Source: Apostichopus japonicus
Taxonomy: Eukaryota > Echinodermata > Holothuroidea > Aspidochirotida > Stichopodidae
Direction of reading: 5' to 3'
Assembly (NCBI RefSeq): GCF_037975245.1
Contig: NC_092565.1
Coordinates: forward strand, 10,846,499 to 10,906,498
Length of the DNA: 60,000 bases
The position numbers and the translations under genes were made by a program. The notes under the pieces were generated by a model that was not told where the DNA came from, did not search any database, and saw nothing but the letters and a program-made list of their open reading frames with translations. Shown here piece after piece: positions 44,871-58,789 of the stretch (positions are counted from its first letter, which is position 1; each line of letters starts with the position of its first letter).

Positions 44871-47800
44871 AGTAAAGGAATTCAGATTCCTAACAGCACT
44901 AAGACATCACAAATTTACAATACCGGACAGAGCAGGACACACCCCAGACATAAGCTAAAGATGATGGTTGGATTTGTGTCTTATAAATTAAATTGTTCTA
45001 AAAGGACATTGCATTGTAAACATCCTGTCTCTGGGCAAAGACAGTACATTCCATCACGATAATAATGACAGTAGGTGATTTAGTTTTTGTTTTCAAAAGT
45101 TTCTCTGCCTATTCCAGAATTGGCCTCCACCCAGATTTTTGTTTGAAATTAACACTATTCTGGGCCTAAATTTGGAATATGGGATTCACAAGACACAGTG
45201 CATGACATCCAGGGACAATTCCTGGGAGACCTTAAACCTAGGGACGATCCATGAAAAGGACTGTCCCAGGAAATCGGGGACGTTTGATCACCTTGAGCTT
45301 TAGACCTACAGGTTACTACACAGACCAGTATCAGGCTGTACAACTGATACGTTCCAACAGTGAAAAAGTTTAATTTGTCACTCTTGAAAAATTCTAGTTA
45401 AGCCAGTGTTTTTTTTTCTTTAAGACATACTCATGACTATATTGCAATATGACTACATCAACACGAGAGTCATCTAAACATTATTAGAAAGGACAGAGTC
45501 CTGTACACACCCAATCTCTCCCCCGCCCCCCCTTCACCCCATCGGCCACCTTCACACTCAAAATTCTTCCCAGTACCCTATTTCAAAGTTTGTTTCCTTC
45601 ACCTACTGTATATATACTGGAGCTACTGATTTTCTGACATCTCTCGATATCTTGATAAATCTTCATAAAACCAGGTCGTTCCTACAGTAGGTGTTTGTTG
45701 GCAAATATTTACTCAAGCTTTTACGTGAATAGAGGCAGTGCACCTTCATCATCATCATACATATCTCATTGTGCTGCATAAGCAGGAGCAGCAGCAACGG
45801 CACTTTTATTCTTCTTTAAAGTTCTGGGGTATACCAACGAAGTGAACACGATCGATCGATGCCAGAATAACGGAGATATGACAGCGGAATAATACAATAT
45901 TAATATAAGAAATATAATATGATAATAATTTATAAATTAATTGAGTCTGAATTAACTATCGGTACTGTCTGGTATGTAGTCTTCATGATCACCATGACGA
46001 TGACCAATGATGCATGATCATCTAACTGGGAATAAATTCTTTTTCACATGAAAACACACTGTTTCTTCCTGTATGCTAGGAGTAGCCTTATGCAATCACT
46101 GTATGTACAGTATGTACACATATATGTACAAAAGATTCCATGATGCTATTATAGGTTTAATTAAGCAGTGGGAGAGCTTAACAGGGAGCTGCTTCTTGGT
46201 ACATCAAGCAGAAATATCAGTGAGCATGCATTATGTATAGAAATGAAATACAAACAACATGACTGTAAAGAAAACCTTGATGGATTTCTTCATCCATGGA
46301 CAAAAATTGAAAGTTACAGTAGGACTGCAGTGTTTCCCTATCCTTTTATTTATTTATTTTTTGAACAAAATTTATGCAACAGAGTCTAAGTTTTTCAGAG
46401 GTAGGGAAGCATGTTTTGATGTTAACGTTATTGACGGACAACACAGTTTGTAATCAACAATCTGAGCATGAGAACACCAGACATGATATAATAACAAACT
46501 CAAGCCTGAATCTATAATCTGCTCTTAATTAAATTCAAAACCATGATTCAGACATTCTCTCAAGTCACCAGTTTCATCCTCCTCGTAATCTTTAGTTAAA
46601 CATGTGAATATCTGGTTCCAAACTGTTACGTCAAAATGATATAATTAGCTAACTTTAATTAGTAACAGGTACTTTCCAATTTCCTTAAAATTGCACCTAT
46701 ATATCGTATTTTGTATGTGTACAGACTAAGCATATTCTTACTATAAATTCCTAGTCCTACCATAGCCTTTAATTATCACCATGCAACACTGCTTTCCTAG
46801 ATGCATACCAGTAGTAGATGCATGACATGTCATAATCCATCCATATGCCACACAATAGTAGTAGTAGTCACAGGGAACAAGTTACTTTACCTCCAAGACT
46901 GCCTCTGCATCAGTGCAATTGTTACCCGCTGTCACCAGGGACTTACTTGCTCTTCGCAAAGTTTCTGTCAAATGTTGGGATCTATTCTCCCCGTATATGG
47001 AGTCAGTCATTTTTAGCATGCATGACTTAACAATTAAGTATCGCTTGTCCTTGAGTCGGTCTATCAATTAGTGATTACGGTTTGTGGACTTGATCTAGGA
47101 GAGAGGATCAGCTGGAAGTGTATAAGGGGATCGTCATGTGGATTTACAAGTTTCAATACTATCTGTACACATTCTGTGCATATGTCTGTGCTTAAAGGGG
47201 GGGGGGTAGATATATATTGAACAAAAAAATATATATATATACTTTGAAAAGTACAAAGAAATATTTTGGTTTGAACAGGTTGTTATCGATCCATATACAT
47301 ATCTGCATGTATATACATATATATACACACATCCATCCAATGCTGTGGGCCTTAATTGATTATCCACTAGCAATCAATATGGCATTGTTTGCTGTGCTTA
47401 ATTTGAATAACTAACTGAAGAAGATGCCCAGGTGAGGTAGAAATATGTAATTCACTTTTTGTAAAGTTAATCTGCACTGCCTGTCCTTTTGTAAGAATTT
47501 CCTTTTGTATATATACATATTCACATATATCGATGAATGCGTGAATTCTCTCTCCATATATGTAATTATATAGTGCAAAGTTTTAAGGCTTTTTTGTGGT
47601 TGTCTCTCGGACAACCAGGCCTTACCAATTCAGTTGCGCGAAGAAATGTAGCAATATCACAATTGATATGTACACTGTAGGAGTGACAATAAGGTGTAAG
47701 TGAATAGAACAGCAGGTTATGGGGTGATACCTATTTATAATTTTTCATCTATTTGGGGGTAGTTAGTTAAAATGCGATCTAAATTTGTGGACGACCAGCT

Positions 47801-48852
47801 CCAAAGCTGATTCTGGTTGGCCAAATGGAAAAATCTGGTCGTCTCGCACAACAGGACGACCTATTAAAAATTTGCCCTGATATATCAAATATATGCACTA
47901 AAATGGTCACCAGATTTCACAAACTTAAAAGAGTTTTCAACCTTTTGTAACAGTTTTGGATGGAGTACCTCTTTATGGACTTAACACAGTTGAATAAAGC
48001 AGATTTCAAAAGAAATTAAAGTGCGTGCAATCACTGTCTTCACTTTGTTGCTACAAATTGCACAAAGTACAACCCACTTCAAAACAACTCAGTGTCACAC
48101 AACAAAAGACTTTGACTGTTCAGCTGATGGCTTTGGGATTATATTGTTGTCACCTACTTCACTTCACTGTACACAGAAACAAAATAATCCACAACACCAA
48201 CTGCATTTGTAAGCCTGCCATTCAAGTCAATAATTCACGGTTGGCTAAACCTCAAAATGAAGTTAAAGTAAGTGCATGAAGCTCAGACAAGTCTTGAATA
48301 ATCTTTCCGACAAGTCTTGAATAATTAAACTGTATCTATGGTTGTATCATTTGACTTGAGTGAAACATACCCCAATGGTAAAGTTTACTTTTGGGGAACA
48401 GCCCAGCCTCCGGGGATGTTTTTTCCCCCATCTTATTGATAAATTGCTCTAGGGAAGGGTGGTTAACTGGGGCATGGGCTGGGGCAGCCAGTAAGGCCAA
48501 CTTCCTTTTCTCCGAGCTGGTTCTTTCTTTTTTTTTTAAGTTTTATTTCTTTTTCTTTTTAATGCTGAATAATTTGCTTGTCTACTGTGCTCCATTTTCT
48601 AGTTTTCCTGTGTTTTTTATTTATCTTTATTTCTGTCTTTTTTTTCTGTCTTTTATTTCTGCCTTCCTGCAGGAGGTATGCCCTGCAGAACTTGATCCCC
48701 AGCTTGTCCCCTTGTCGCATCCATACAGTAGTATCAATCTGTTTATTGGTTTGAAATATATTCAAGTATCTGTAGCTCATGTAATAAATCAACTGTATCT
48801 ATAGTCTTGTAAAATGATTTTGTGTAATTTAAAAGTTTTGTAAAAGTTGTCA

Positions 48853-49067
48853 TCAGCTAATCTATCTAATTTGTTCCCTTCGTAAGTACATGCGCGCAGC
48901 TAATCTCTCTAATCTGTTCCCTTTGTAAGTACATGGGCGCAGCTAATCTATCTAATCTGTTCCCTTCGTAAGTACATGGGTGCAGCTAATCTATCTAATC
49001 TGTTCCCTTCGTAAGTACATGGGTGCAGCTAATCTATCTAATTTGTTTCCTTCCTAAGTACATGGGC
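48853..49067. repeat. 43-bp tandem repeat, five units
   Basis: Units start at 48853, 48896, 48939, 48982 and 49025. Each reads GCAGCTAATCTATCTAATCT, then GTTCCCTTCGTAAGTACATG, then GG plus one base, with one to four substitutions between units. Each carries TCGTAAGTA or a close variant, which looks like a splice donor on the + strand, antisense to PCGF. Confidence 0.93.
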
Positions 49068-50031
49068 GCATCGCCTTCAGCTGACGATGTAGCTGTTAAT
49101 CGTATGCAGTAAAGTCGGCTGCACACTTCGGAAACACGCTAGTTCTAAAATCAGCTGCAGAACACTAAAGCAGGGTATAATTTACCCGGTACTGCATTGC
49201 AAAATGCTACAGTTTTTAAAATGGCAAAATTGCTATAAAAATGCAAAGATTAGGATGCATCTAGCAGTTCTTGTACAGAGGAACCATATTAATTTATTAG
49301 AGAAAAACTGAGAGCACTTAAAACAGCTATGCAAAATTTGGCTACAAAAGTATTCCCTGATTAGTTGACAAACCATCTTGTTCAGGCTTGTACCTTTCAT
49401 TTGTATAACAACAACATACACTGCATGGTCAAAGCCAGAAGTGGTCAAACTGTATGGATGAGGTGGGATATGAGGCTACTGAAGTCACCCAGTGCAACTA
49501 ACCAAAGAAAACAACATATTTGATACCATTCCTATAATAATGACATTTCCAATTTTCTATAACTGATTCTGCTGTCTCAATTGGACTATAAACAGTAGAC
49601 ATTCCTGGACTTTAGTGCAAATATTCCTGCTCTGAATTACCTCCATGAACCATATCTACAGGACACTACCATCTGTAGTTGAAATGAACACCTGCAGTGT
49701 TGATCCTGGGATCTTGTTTGGACATTTACAAGGGACAAGCCTACCTTGTCTTCTTACATCCTTGGCACTGTCGCTCTGTAGTGTCTACTAGAGAAAACTG
49801 GTAACCTTTAAACACATGTTCACCATCTAAAACTGGTCAATGACAAATTGCCTCATTCTAACACCAACAGTGCCAGGGTGATTTTCCTGCAGTTCCCCTG
49901 AGGATTGACTCTCCAAATGGAGATTTGCCAAAAAGTAAAAGATTCAGGCTGCTGAAATATACACCATAAACCATTTCAGATTTGGAATAATACTACACCG
50001 CACTACGTAATAATTACACTACTGTACTTAC

Positions 50032-50137
50032 ATGTGTGTAAACATTCTGTAATTGTGGTAGCATCTATCAAGTAACCTTTACAGAGCTTGCATGATATAT
50101 GATCGTTGACATCAACCAATTTGACCCTTCGGTCAAT
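50032..50137 (-). CDS. PCGF3: PCGF3/5-like gene, first half of RING finger
   Basis: Thirty-five codons encode [20 protein letters not shown] then [15 protein letters not shown]. They carry the first zinc ligands: C-x2-C (SCKLC) and C-x-H (ECLH). The segment matches [29 protein letters not shown] of PCGF3 almost throughout. The donor is CACAT|GTAAGT and the acceptor is CTCTGCAG|ATTGAC on the - strand. There is no ATG in the exon before the RING, so the initiator must come from another exon to the right, within 50138-60000 or beyond. Joined with the six later exons this gives 218 residues, against about 240 for the vertebrate protein. Confidence 0.95.
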
Positions 50138-51639
50138 CTGCAGAGAGATAAAGAAAGAGAAACCCCATATTAAGTTATAAACAATTAAATTGCCTACATG
50201 CATGAAGCTACTGTACATGATAGTATGTATGTGAAACCTACACAAATCCAAGGGCATTGTCAAACCTTGCCATTTAAGATGTCAACACAACAATGAAATA
50301 TGGTTCCCTTCCCTCATCCCACCTCACCTCACCAACCCTCCCCCATCCCCCCCCCCCACCTTCTCCCTTCTTCAATCTCATTTGTCAGGGTTGTTTGCAT
50401 TCATTACAAGGATTCACAATAAAAATCATTTTAGTACATTTAAATAAAGATGACTGCATGATTGGCAGATGGTGAACCATAGATGCACCTGTTCAAACAC
50501 GTAAGTTGACAGACTAACAGAAAGGTACTGTAGCTTAAAGTTCTAAAAAGTTTACTACGGTGAAGGCAACAATTACAAAGTGAGAAGGACCTTCAAGAAG
50601 TAGTGATCCACCTGCTGATTTGGGGGTATACTCCCTAACCATGTGACAATAATATTTAAATGAGTGACTCAAAAAATACCAATTATTCCATCGTAGTAAG
50701 TTCACGTTAAGTAGCAAGGAACATGCCAAGAACCAAAAAGTAAATTTAATTGGACAAAAAAAAAATGAAAACCTTGGCAAAACTAAAGGACACTAAAAAG
50801 GCAGCCCTATGATGTTTTTGGGAAAACTTGTTCTGCAGATCAAAGATGCATAGTATAATTAAAGCTCACACCAAAACCATTCAGGAATTTGGTTAAGTAT
50901 ATATGGGCCTTCACATTGGTAGGCTATATGCAAATTATGGGAAGCCTTGATCATCTGAATATGGATGAATGACAAAATTTGCCACTGCCTTAGCCTAACC
51001 CACTCCATACCCCAAGCTTTAATTGATCTCTTTCTGAGAAGAATATTGAGGCATTACATGAATGATTTAGATTGATATCTCCGCTTTGCATGTTTACGAT
51101 CAATATCTTATTTGGCTGTAAGTATGTACAGTATACATGTGTGTTTATATTCGAGGTGCCACCCCTCTCTACCTACATTCACATCCACAGTCTACAGAGG
51201 CTTGAAGTACTGCTGGAACATTCCAAAGTACAGAAAACAGATCTCTGAAAATACACATCAATCAAGAATTCAAGATTCAGTATCACTTGGGAAGGAGAGC
51301 AACCTAAAAATCCTCTTTATCTTGAAATTACATAAAAAAAAACGGTTGTATGAAGCAGGAGTCCTTCTCAGAGGTTTAAAAATATATCAGAGTGATCCTC
51401 TGAGAATAAAGCATTGAAATGCTAGACTAATGTAGTGTGCACTTTTCTAGTTCCCCCCCCCCCCCTATGATCCATTACAATCAACTTGGCTTCGATTTGT
51501 TTCATTCCACGGAGACTGAGAGAGCTGGAGAGAGAGAGTGTGAGAGGTAGAAAACTGTTGCACCATATATCTTGTGAATTCTTCCAACATATACAGTCAG
51601 TGCAAGCTTTTACCTAAGCTGTTACTGCCAGATATTTGC

Positions 51640-52090
51640 TCATCCCCCCGGACGGATGGATGAACAGAGGGATGAGAGAGAATCAATAAACGTAGGGGAC
51701 CCGAGCGGAGTAATTCATCCCACTGATTGCTTTAATTTGATTTGTAAACCCCTGACTCTCGTGGCAGTGTCAGGGCTAATGTTTCCACACAAAAGCAGCC
51801 ACAGTATAAAGAACATGACTAAAATTAATTCACCATGCATGCAGCAGTGATCAAGATGATGTTGTAAGGTTTTTATGTATCCGCAGAAAATATGGATGGC
51901 AAAGGCCCACGGGGGGTTAAATGGAGGCACCGTTACGGTGTGCGATTGGGTACAAACTGAAGCTAATCACAGTTTGCTGTCAGTGATATATGCTAATGTC
52001 AAATCGCAAACTGTTGTACGTGAGAAATCCCTCCAGCTGGTTTCCCAGCTCAAAGAGTCCATGAATTTTGTTTGGCAGTAAAAGTGGTAG
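51640..52090. promoter_or_regulatory. Candidate conserved non-coding element (intronic enhancer)
   Basis: Unlike the surrounding low-complexity DNA, this stretch is high-complexity with balanced base use. It is dense in homeodomain and POU-type cores (TAATTCA, TTTAATTTGATTTG, ATTAATTCACCATGCAT, ATATGCTAATG) and has an E-box in CCAGCTGG. It lies about 1.5-2 kb inside the intron upstream of the RING exon. Conservation cannot be tested from one sequence. Confidence 0.25.
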
Positions 52091-52299
52091 AGTATGCAAT
52101 GACACTTGAGGTGTGTGTGTGTGTGTTAGTTTTACGTCTACATATATGTTTGGAGACGTAAGGTCTAATTGCATGGAACAAACCAAGTTAAGGAAAACCA
52201 AGTGTATTCCTAAAACTGTTATTTAGTAGGGTAAAATTCACCTCAGACTACTGCAGCTATAGTCTGTGTGATTATTGTAAATGAGATACGTATTAGTAA

Positions 52300-52360
52300 C
52301 TGAGCTCCCTCTCCCCCCCTCCCTCTCCCCCTCCCTCTCCCCCTCTCTCTCTCCTACAGC
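52300..52360. repeat. CT-rich simple repeat
   Basis: Pure pyrimidine run on the + strand built from CCCTCTCC and CTCTCT steps. Confidence 0.85.
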
Positions 52361-54332
52361 TTTCTGTCATCAAGCAATACATTACTACCAGCAATACAAT
52401 TCTCTCTTCAGTCATTTTCTCCATATATACAGTATACAATGATGCTTTCTCCATATACAATAATGTTATGTATTTTTATTCATTCGCAGTCTCAGTCACC
52501 GCAACCTCTGCAAATTGATCTTTCTAATCTTGTCGATAAACTGTTCAAGAAGCAACTGTTTCAACTAATTCTATATCACAAACACAAATCAATTTGCCGC
52601 AACCACTAAAGAAATTCTGACATCATGCGTTAATGACATAATTGTTTGAAAAATTACTTCGACAAATAAATGCAAACTGCAGACAGAAAAGGCAATCGCA
52701 TTTCTGAATTAGTCAGTAAGGGCAACTCTGTCCAGGGTCGAGATCTAGTAATTAGTCATTTGCTATTATTGACATCTACAGGTCTGTACAGTATTTTATA
52801 TGGCAATCATTTTGGTGCTTTATAGTATAGAGAAATAGCAAACATAGGAAGTGATTTCAACTTTAAAAATCTCAACATTTGGACCGAGACCTTGCCAATC
52901 ATAAAGAGATGAAATGGTGGCTGGAGGTGTTGATCATCCAAAAATGCTAAATTGATATGATAAAGGGAAAGATTAAATGAGGTTCATTAAATTACCACAG
53001 TGGAGGAAAGAGTACGGGGAAAGAGTAAGGAGAAAGAGTAAGGGTTACAAACCAAGTTTGTGGAGAGGGCAGGCACATTAGTTATAAAATTATGAGTTAT
53101 CTTACAAGAACTTTGCAAAGACATTAGTTATCCCTATCGGCTATATAATAAACATTCTTACTGTGTTATACCAGAGGGGTAGTGTAGGATGAGACTGGAA
53201 TAAATTTTCCTGTAGAAGCACCTTCCAGGGGGCATACAATATTGGCCTACGTAGTACCTGCCTATTGCCCACCCCCCCCCAAAAAAACTTGTGTGGCGGG
53301 GTCCAAGGGAAAAAAGTTAGCGTCACTAGATTTGGGGATATCCGCTTGGTCGAAGAAAGGTGCTAGATTCATCCATGCTGCGCCTTATGTGCTGTTTTGT
53401 GTTTAGACCACACATCACCACCAGTTGGATCACTACGCTGGTTTGTTGCTAGTTTATGACTCAATCCATCACTGAAACCTTCAGGCCTTAGTCCTTTCAT
53501 TTGTTTACATATATAAACAAGAATTTGAGGAAAAGGATACAAAATGATCCATTAGGTTTGTTGCACTTCAGCTGTACAGTTCTCCTTTTAGTACTTGTTG
53601 GCAGTTGGCCAACATGCATAATCCATTACAATGTACTTTTGAGTACAAAAACAACATAACTATGCTGCACTACTTGACTTAAAGGGGGAGACAGTATTTT
53701 TTCTGGAATTTATTTGCAGAATATATGACTTACTGTAGTGGAGAGTGCTTTTCTAGAATATAATGGTCTGCAGGATTAATTGAATTCCCACTTTAATGAA
53801 AAGTTATGAAATGAGACGATAGAAAAAAATATGTAAGATCATAGGTGGTGTGATAGAGGAGTTATAGATGTAATTATTCTCCCTCGCCTAAACTCTGTTG
53901 TCACCCTTAGACCTTTTTGTGAACCCAAAAAGTTACTCTTCCTATAAGCTGGAGCCTACCAACAGATGGAATAATTGACTTAAAGAGTATTACAGCATTA
54001 CCCTTACTTTGATCCCAAATAGTCAACATGATATCTTAAAACTAATAAGCAAGCTACTACTTTACCCTCTTGATCTATCAGGCAGATAATACACAAAGAG
54101 GTCATGTGTAGAAGGAAAGTGCACAATACAGTAGGCCTTTAAAGAAGCTATGTACAGTTTAGACGCTTCATTGCTTGGCTAAACCATTAGTTATCTGTAT
54201 GGGTGGATGGGTGTATGAGCTTCAATCATATCGCATGGTTACACACACAGTGGCAAATATAGAGGTTGATCCATGGTAAGTTACTCCCCTCTTGCAAATT
54301 GCAACATTCTTCTTCTTCTGCTTTTTATGGTA

Positions 54333-54387
54333 CATGGAGGCGGAGGAGGAGGGGGAGGAGGGGTGAGGAGGAGGAAGAGGAGGAGTG
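54333..54387. repeat. GGA-rich purine tract
   Basis: Near-continuous GGAGG/GAGGA repeats on the + strand, capable of triplex or G-quadruplex structure. Similar tracts lie at 17856-17902, 24868-24905 and 55850-55940. Confidence 0.8.
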
Positions 54388-57300
54388 AGCTACGTAGGCC
54401 ATAACTGAGATCAGCCCAAAAGGGAGCAAGAAAGTGACCATAATTATTTTGACATCTTTAAAACACAATTATAATCTATCTATGCCAATTAAAAATGTTC
54501 CACTAGTTATTTAGACAGAACAACTGGTCTAACTGTAGTTGCATAGCTCTGACGTAAGCCTCTATATTCAGTTTTGACCATTATTTTATACTTTATTATA
54601 AAAAACTGATGTCACTAAATTCAGAATAGAACAAGAGTTCTGAGGCTGTGAGGATCAGATGGCTTGGTTGGTCAGAAAACAAAGTAAATACCCTTAAAAG
54701 TTAAAAGATAAAAATCACAGGCGTGTCCTAAATGGGACAACTACAAACCTTCTAGGTCTGATAGTGCTAAGATTATCATGTAATCCAACTAAAACCCAAA
54801 TCAATGCACCGTACATTCCCTGAAACTCAAATTGTGGATTGATCCTCTGAGCACAGCAACTCTGGGAGAATAAACTCACAAAGCAGAAACCATTAACAGT
54901 ATAAAGCCACTTGAAACTCAGTACAGGCCTCATTCTGAAAATTGATAGGAAGCATTTCCCTCCAAAAGCTGAATGAGCATATCCCCTAACAAATCTCTCC
55001 ATATTATAAATTTTTATTTTTATTTTTACTTTCTATTTTCACAGTGCTCCAATTATCCAACAGTCAAACAAGAAAAATACCTGTTGATAAAAAGTTGAGT
55101 ACGTTTCACTTTCTTCCTAGGGCCCAAACATAATGAAGTAATCTTGGAAATCCTCCCCCCTCCATTGATACTTTCTGGACAATTTTTATCCTTTTCCAAT
55201 CTTGTCTGCTTAGTTGACCAGTTGACCCTAATCAAATCTCTTTACCAAACACCATCTGAATAGCCAGTCTTCTATTCCGGTAATCAGTGCAATAGCGTCC
55301 TCCAACAACAGTGGCCTCTGGCAAATTTCTATTTCTTAACGCTTTTGCGATAGTTCTAACGGCATATTTTGCTTTTAATGATTTATGATCGTGTTTTAAT
55401 TGTTTTAGCATCTAGACCTGCAGCTACCCTCTGGCTTTAAAGTGATATATAAACCCATGCCGCTCCAAAATGTTGCTCAAAGCAGGGGTTTGTCATGACT
55501 TACCAAATCCAACTATTTCACTTTATTGAGGAATCTGATTTTCCATTTATTTATTTTTTTTCGTAAAGTTTTTGTCTCCTCGTGTTTGTGTGAAAATAAG
55601 AATAATATTAACCAAAAAATGCAAAATTATTTCTACCAAAATGATTTCAGAATGTCTTAATTTACTGGACAGTAACAGTAACCATGATCTTCTGTATAGC
55701 ACAGATAAAACAGGTGGCAGATCTGTTGCCAAGCAACAAAACTCCTTAATACAATCTGGTGTGGTACTAAAACTAACATCAAGTTTACATACAACTTAAC
55801 CCTAGAAGGTACTATTTATAGGTCTATATCTATGAGAAGCGTATGCAGATTAGCAGGGAGGGGATGGATGGGAAGGGGGAAGTGAGGGGTCGAGGACAGG
55901 GAAGGGAAGTGGAAACGAGGGATATAAAGGAGGGGGAGAAGTAAAGGAGTGTAGCATTTTCTAATGATAGCAACAAACTTACCACCAAATGGGATCTTTC
56001 TTTGTCAGCACTCAGCAGTATATATCATTCCATATTTTTATAGGCCTTAGGAACCAATTTGGACACTTACTGAACAGTTCATTCAAATGTCTTTGATCAA
56101 TTTAAATATTCATGTACTTAACTCCAAGGATATCAAGCCACTCCAGGTCGTTCCTCCCGATAGGCTGTAGTCTGCCTTACATATGCATGCTGCATGTCTT
56201 AGCAACTGCCTTATATTGCACAAGTTTATACTGTCTAGTCAACTCTACAGAGCTTTATGGTGTCATCTTTCTTTCCTTTTGTTCTGTTTCCATACAATTT
56301 GTCACAATAATCCAATAACAATGCACTTCATTAGCCTGCCTAATAAAGCTTACCCAACTGGGGGAGTTTTAAAGAAAAAAAACCTTAACCTTTCCCTGTT
56401 TAACTTTCATTTGAATAATACTCCTTAGCATTCATAAAATGGTCAGAAAATGTTGCGACCACATAAATTAAAGTGCTGCAGTATGTTAATTACTTTTTGG
56501 CAGATTGTGGTCCTCTTTTGAAGGAGGGAACAAGAACAAAAAGCCAACAGGTATTTTATTGTTTTACAGTACTTTAACCTACTTTAATATCATAAAGCTC
56601 AACTGATCAAGGTTTCATTGTAAGATGATTATTAATAAAGAATTATGCAAAGTACCATTCACATCTTTTGAATTGATTTATATTTTAATATGTCACATTT
56701 TAATAACTGTTTTATGAGTTGGATTTCATATTTTCTTTTTTTTATTCTTTTTCTTTGATAATAACATTCTTTTCACAACAATACAGGTCATTTAATAGAC
56801 TACTAGTCACATTTTAAAAAAGATTATGAAGTTCAAAAGCTTTAAATTTTTAGGGCAACTTTAGGAATATTTACCATTTGCATATATTGTTTGAAGGGAT
56901 TTGAACAAAAACTCAATGCGTTCCTATAAGTAAAGTCTGTATAGTCGCTTTCCTACATTTCGTGACAAAAAAATTGAAGGCATATTAAATTTTGGTTGAA
57001 TTTAAAGTAACCATGACAACCTCATTCTCAGTAATTTTGCTGACCAAACCAACATACTGCTTTAAGAAAATGACTTCAGGCACCACTTTTTTGTACTTGA
57101 GATATCATAGTCGCAACAAAGGAGAAAAAAAAAACATCGGGGGAACGTTTAAGATCTTTCTCTTCAGAATGAATTAATTATAAATTGTTCTTTTGCTCCT
57201 TTAAGGCAAAATGTTTAGTCTTTCTTACGAGGTCAGCTCTTTGAGACTAAAGTATTAATGTTAAACTATTGTTTTAATACACTTTAGTAAAACTTTTTTA

Positions 57301-58789
57301 TTTCCATTTATAGGTAAAAAACTGCTCAACTCATGTACTTTACAGCTTGTAAACTTTAGGCCGTCCTCCATTACAAGAATTACATGATACGGTTATGGTA
57401 TTATTTCTGATTTGAATAGCTTATCTACTACTGTAAAGTTTAAGAATAGGAAATCTTGCTTCAACTTGTACAATCTGGTCAAGCTGATCAAAATGGGAAT
57501 CAATAAATCTTTGCAGGTGTAATATATTAGTTTCACTTCTCATTTCAAATGCGTAAGTCAAAAATCATTCTTTTTTTTTGGGGGGGGGGGGGGTTTCCTT
57601 GTTGCTTTTTACACTAACGTAAACGAAAGATGGAGAATTGTCTAGTTGACAAAATGTTTTAAAAAACAAATTTGAAGCGAGGAGTATTCCCTTGCTAAGT
57701 TTGCTACTGTCATCATTTTGGTAACAATTTGATTGACAGCAATGTTCAAAATGTTTTTGCATAGTTTCATTCGCCCTTGATGGGTGCAAAGTTGTTTTTA
57801 ATTCAAGTAACAGACTATGTTTCCCCTGTACACTTATCCTACTGTAACTCTGTATGGAACCAGCAGATGAAGCTGCGTTTATATGTTGTACATGTATATG
57901 TATATGCCTTTATGAACGTTAGTAATTGAAAATTGCATAAACTTGGCCTGAAATTTAATATTTAGTGAAATTGTTCGGCACACATTCAACACATAAAACT
58001 GTCTCACAGAGCTTTTAGTCTATCCAAATAGGTTTCTTTAATAGTGTTATGTACAAACAAATACATTTACATACTATACACAATATATCCCCGAACAACT
58101 TAATGTTCAAATTTTGTGTTGCATTTTTTTAAGGCTCTGTATATGCATGTCTCTTTTTTTACGATGCCATGGTTACCGTGTACAAAACTACTACAAATCT
58201 TTGCATTTGTATATAGCAACTTGCCCATTTAGCATAGCAGTTTGCAATGGGATACCAGATTCATTATTCACTGAATATGGAGATAAAATAAAATCACATT
58301 CCAGCTCAAACAAGGACTCCATCAATAGTAACCGACTTAAAGAGAATTGTTATAGGAAAACCGACTGCCAATGGTATGCTACTCAGTATGTATTGTAAAC
58401 ACTTCAGTCTGCATGGAGCTATAATTGGCGATAACATAACATACTGCAATATCAAATTAAACCAAACAAGTTTATTATTGAATTCATTAAAACTTGATGA
58501 TGACTCTTTGACATTGTACTAAATAAGCTGCCATGTTATAATACACATGTCAACCCTGCGTTAAATTTTTAAGAATTTCATATATATATTTTTTAAATTA
58601 ATTTTGCAGAGCAAGCTCGTTGCCGCTGTTCATTATTATTCTTGAAAAGTCGGTGAAAAGTTGAATTCACAAGAATGGAGAACATGTGCTCTCTTTGCAC
58701 ACTAATTTTTCAATGTCTGTAACCCAACCCATCATTCCCCCATTCATCCATTGAAGGGCACTCCACAGTTCTTGTCATTCAGATTTCTA

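Larger units (their letters stand above)
41164..50031 (-). other. PCGF intron (8.9 kb) splitting the RING finger
   Basis: Contents are a TTAA-flanked fold-back element (42042-42174), the 24-bp minisatellite (43993-44684) and its repeat flank, and a 43-bp tandem repeat (48853-49067). No nested gene is supported. The stretches 44900-47100 and 49100-50000 look single-copy, with no exon recognised. Confidence 0.6.
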
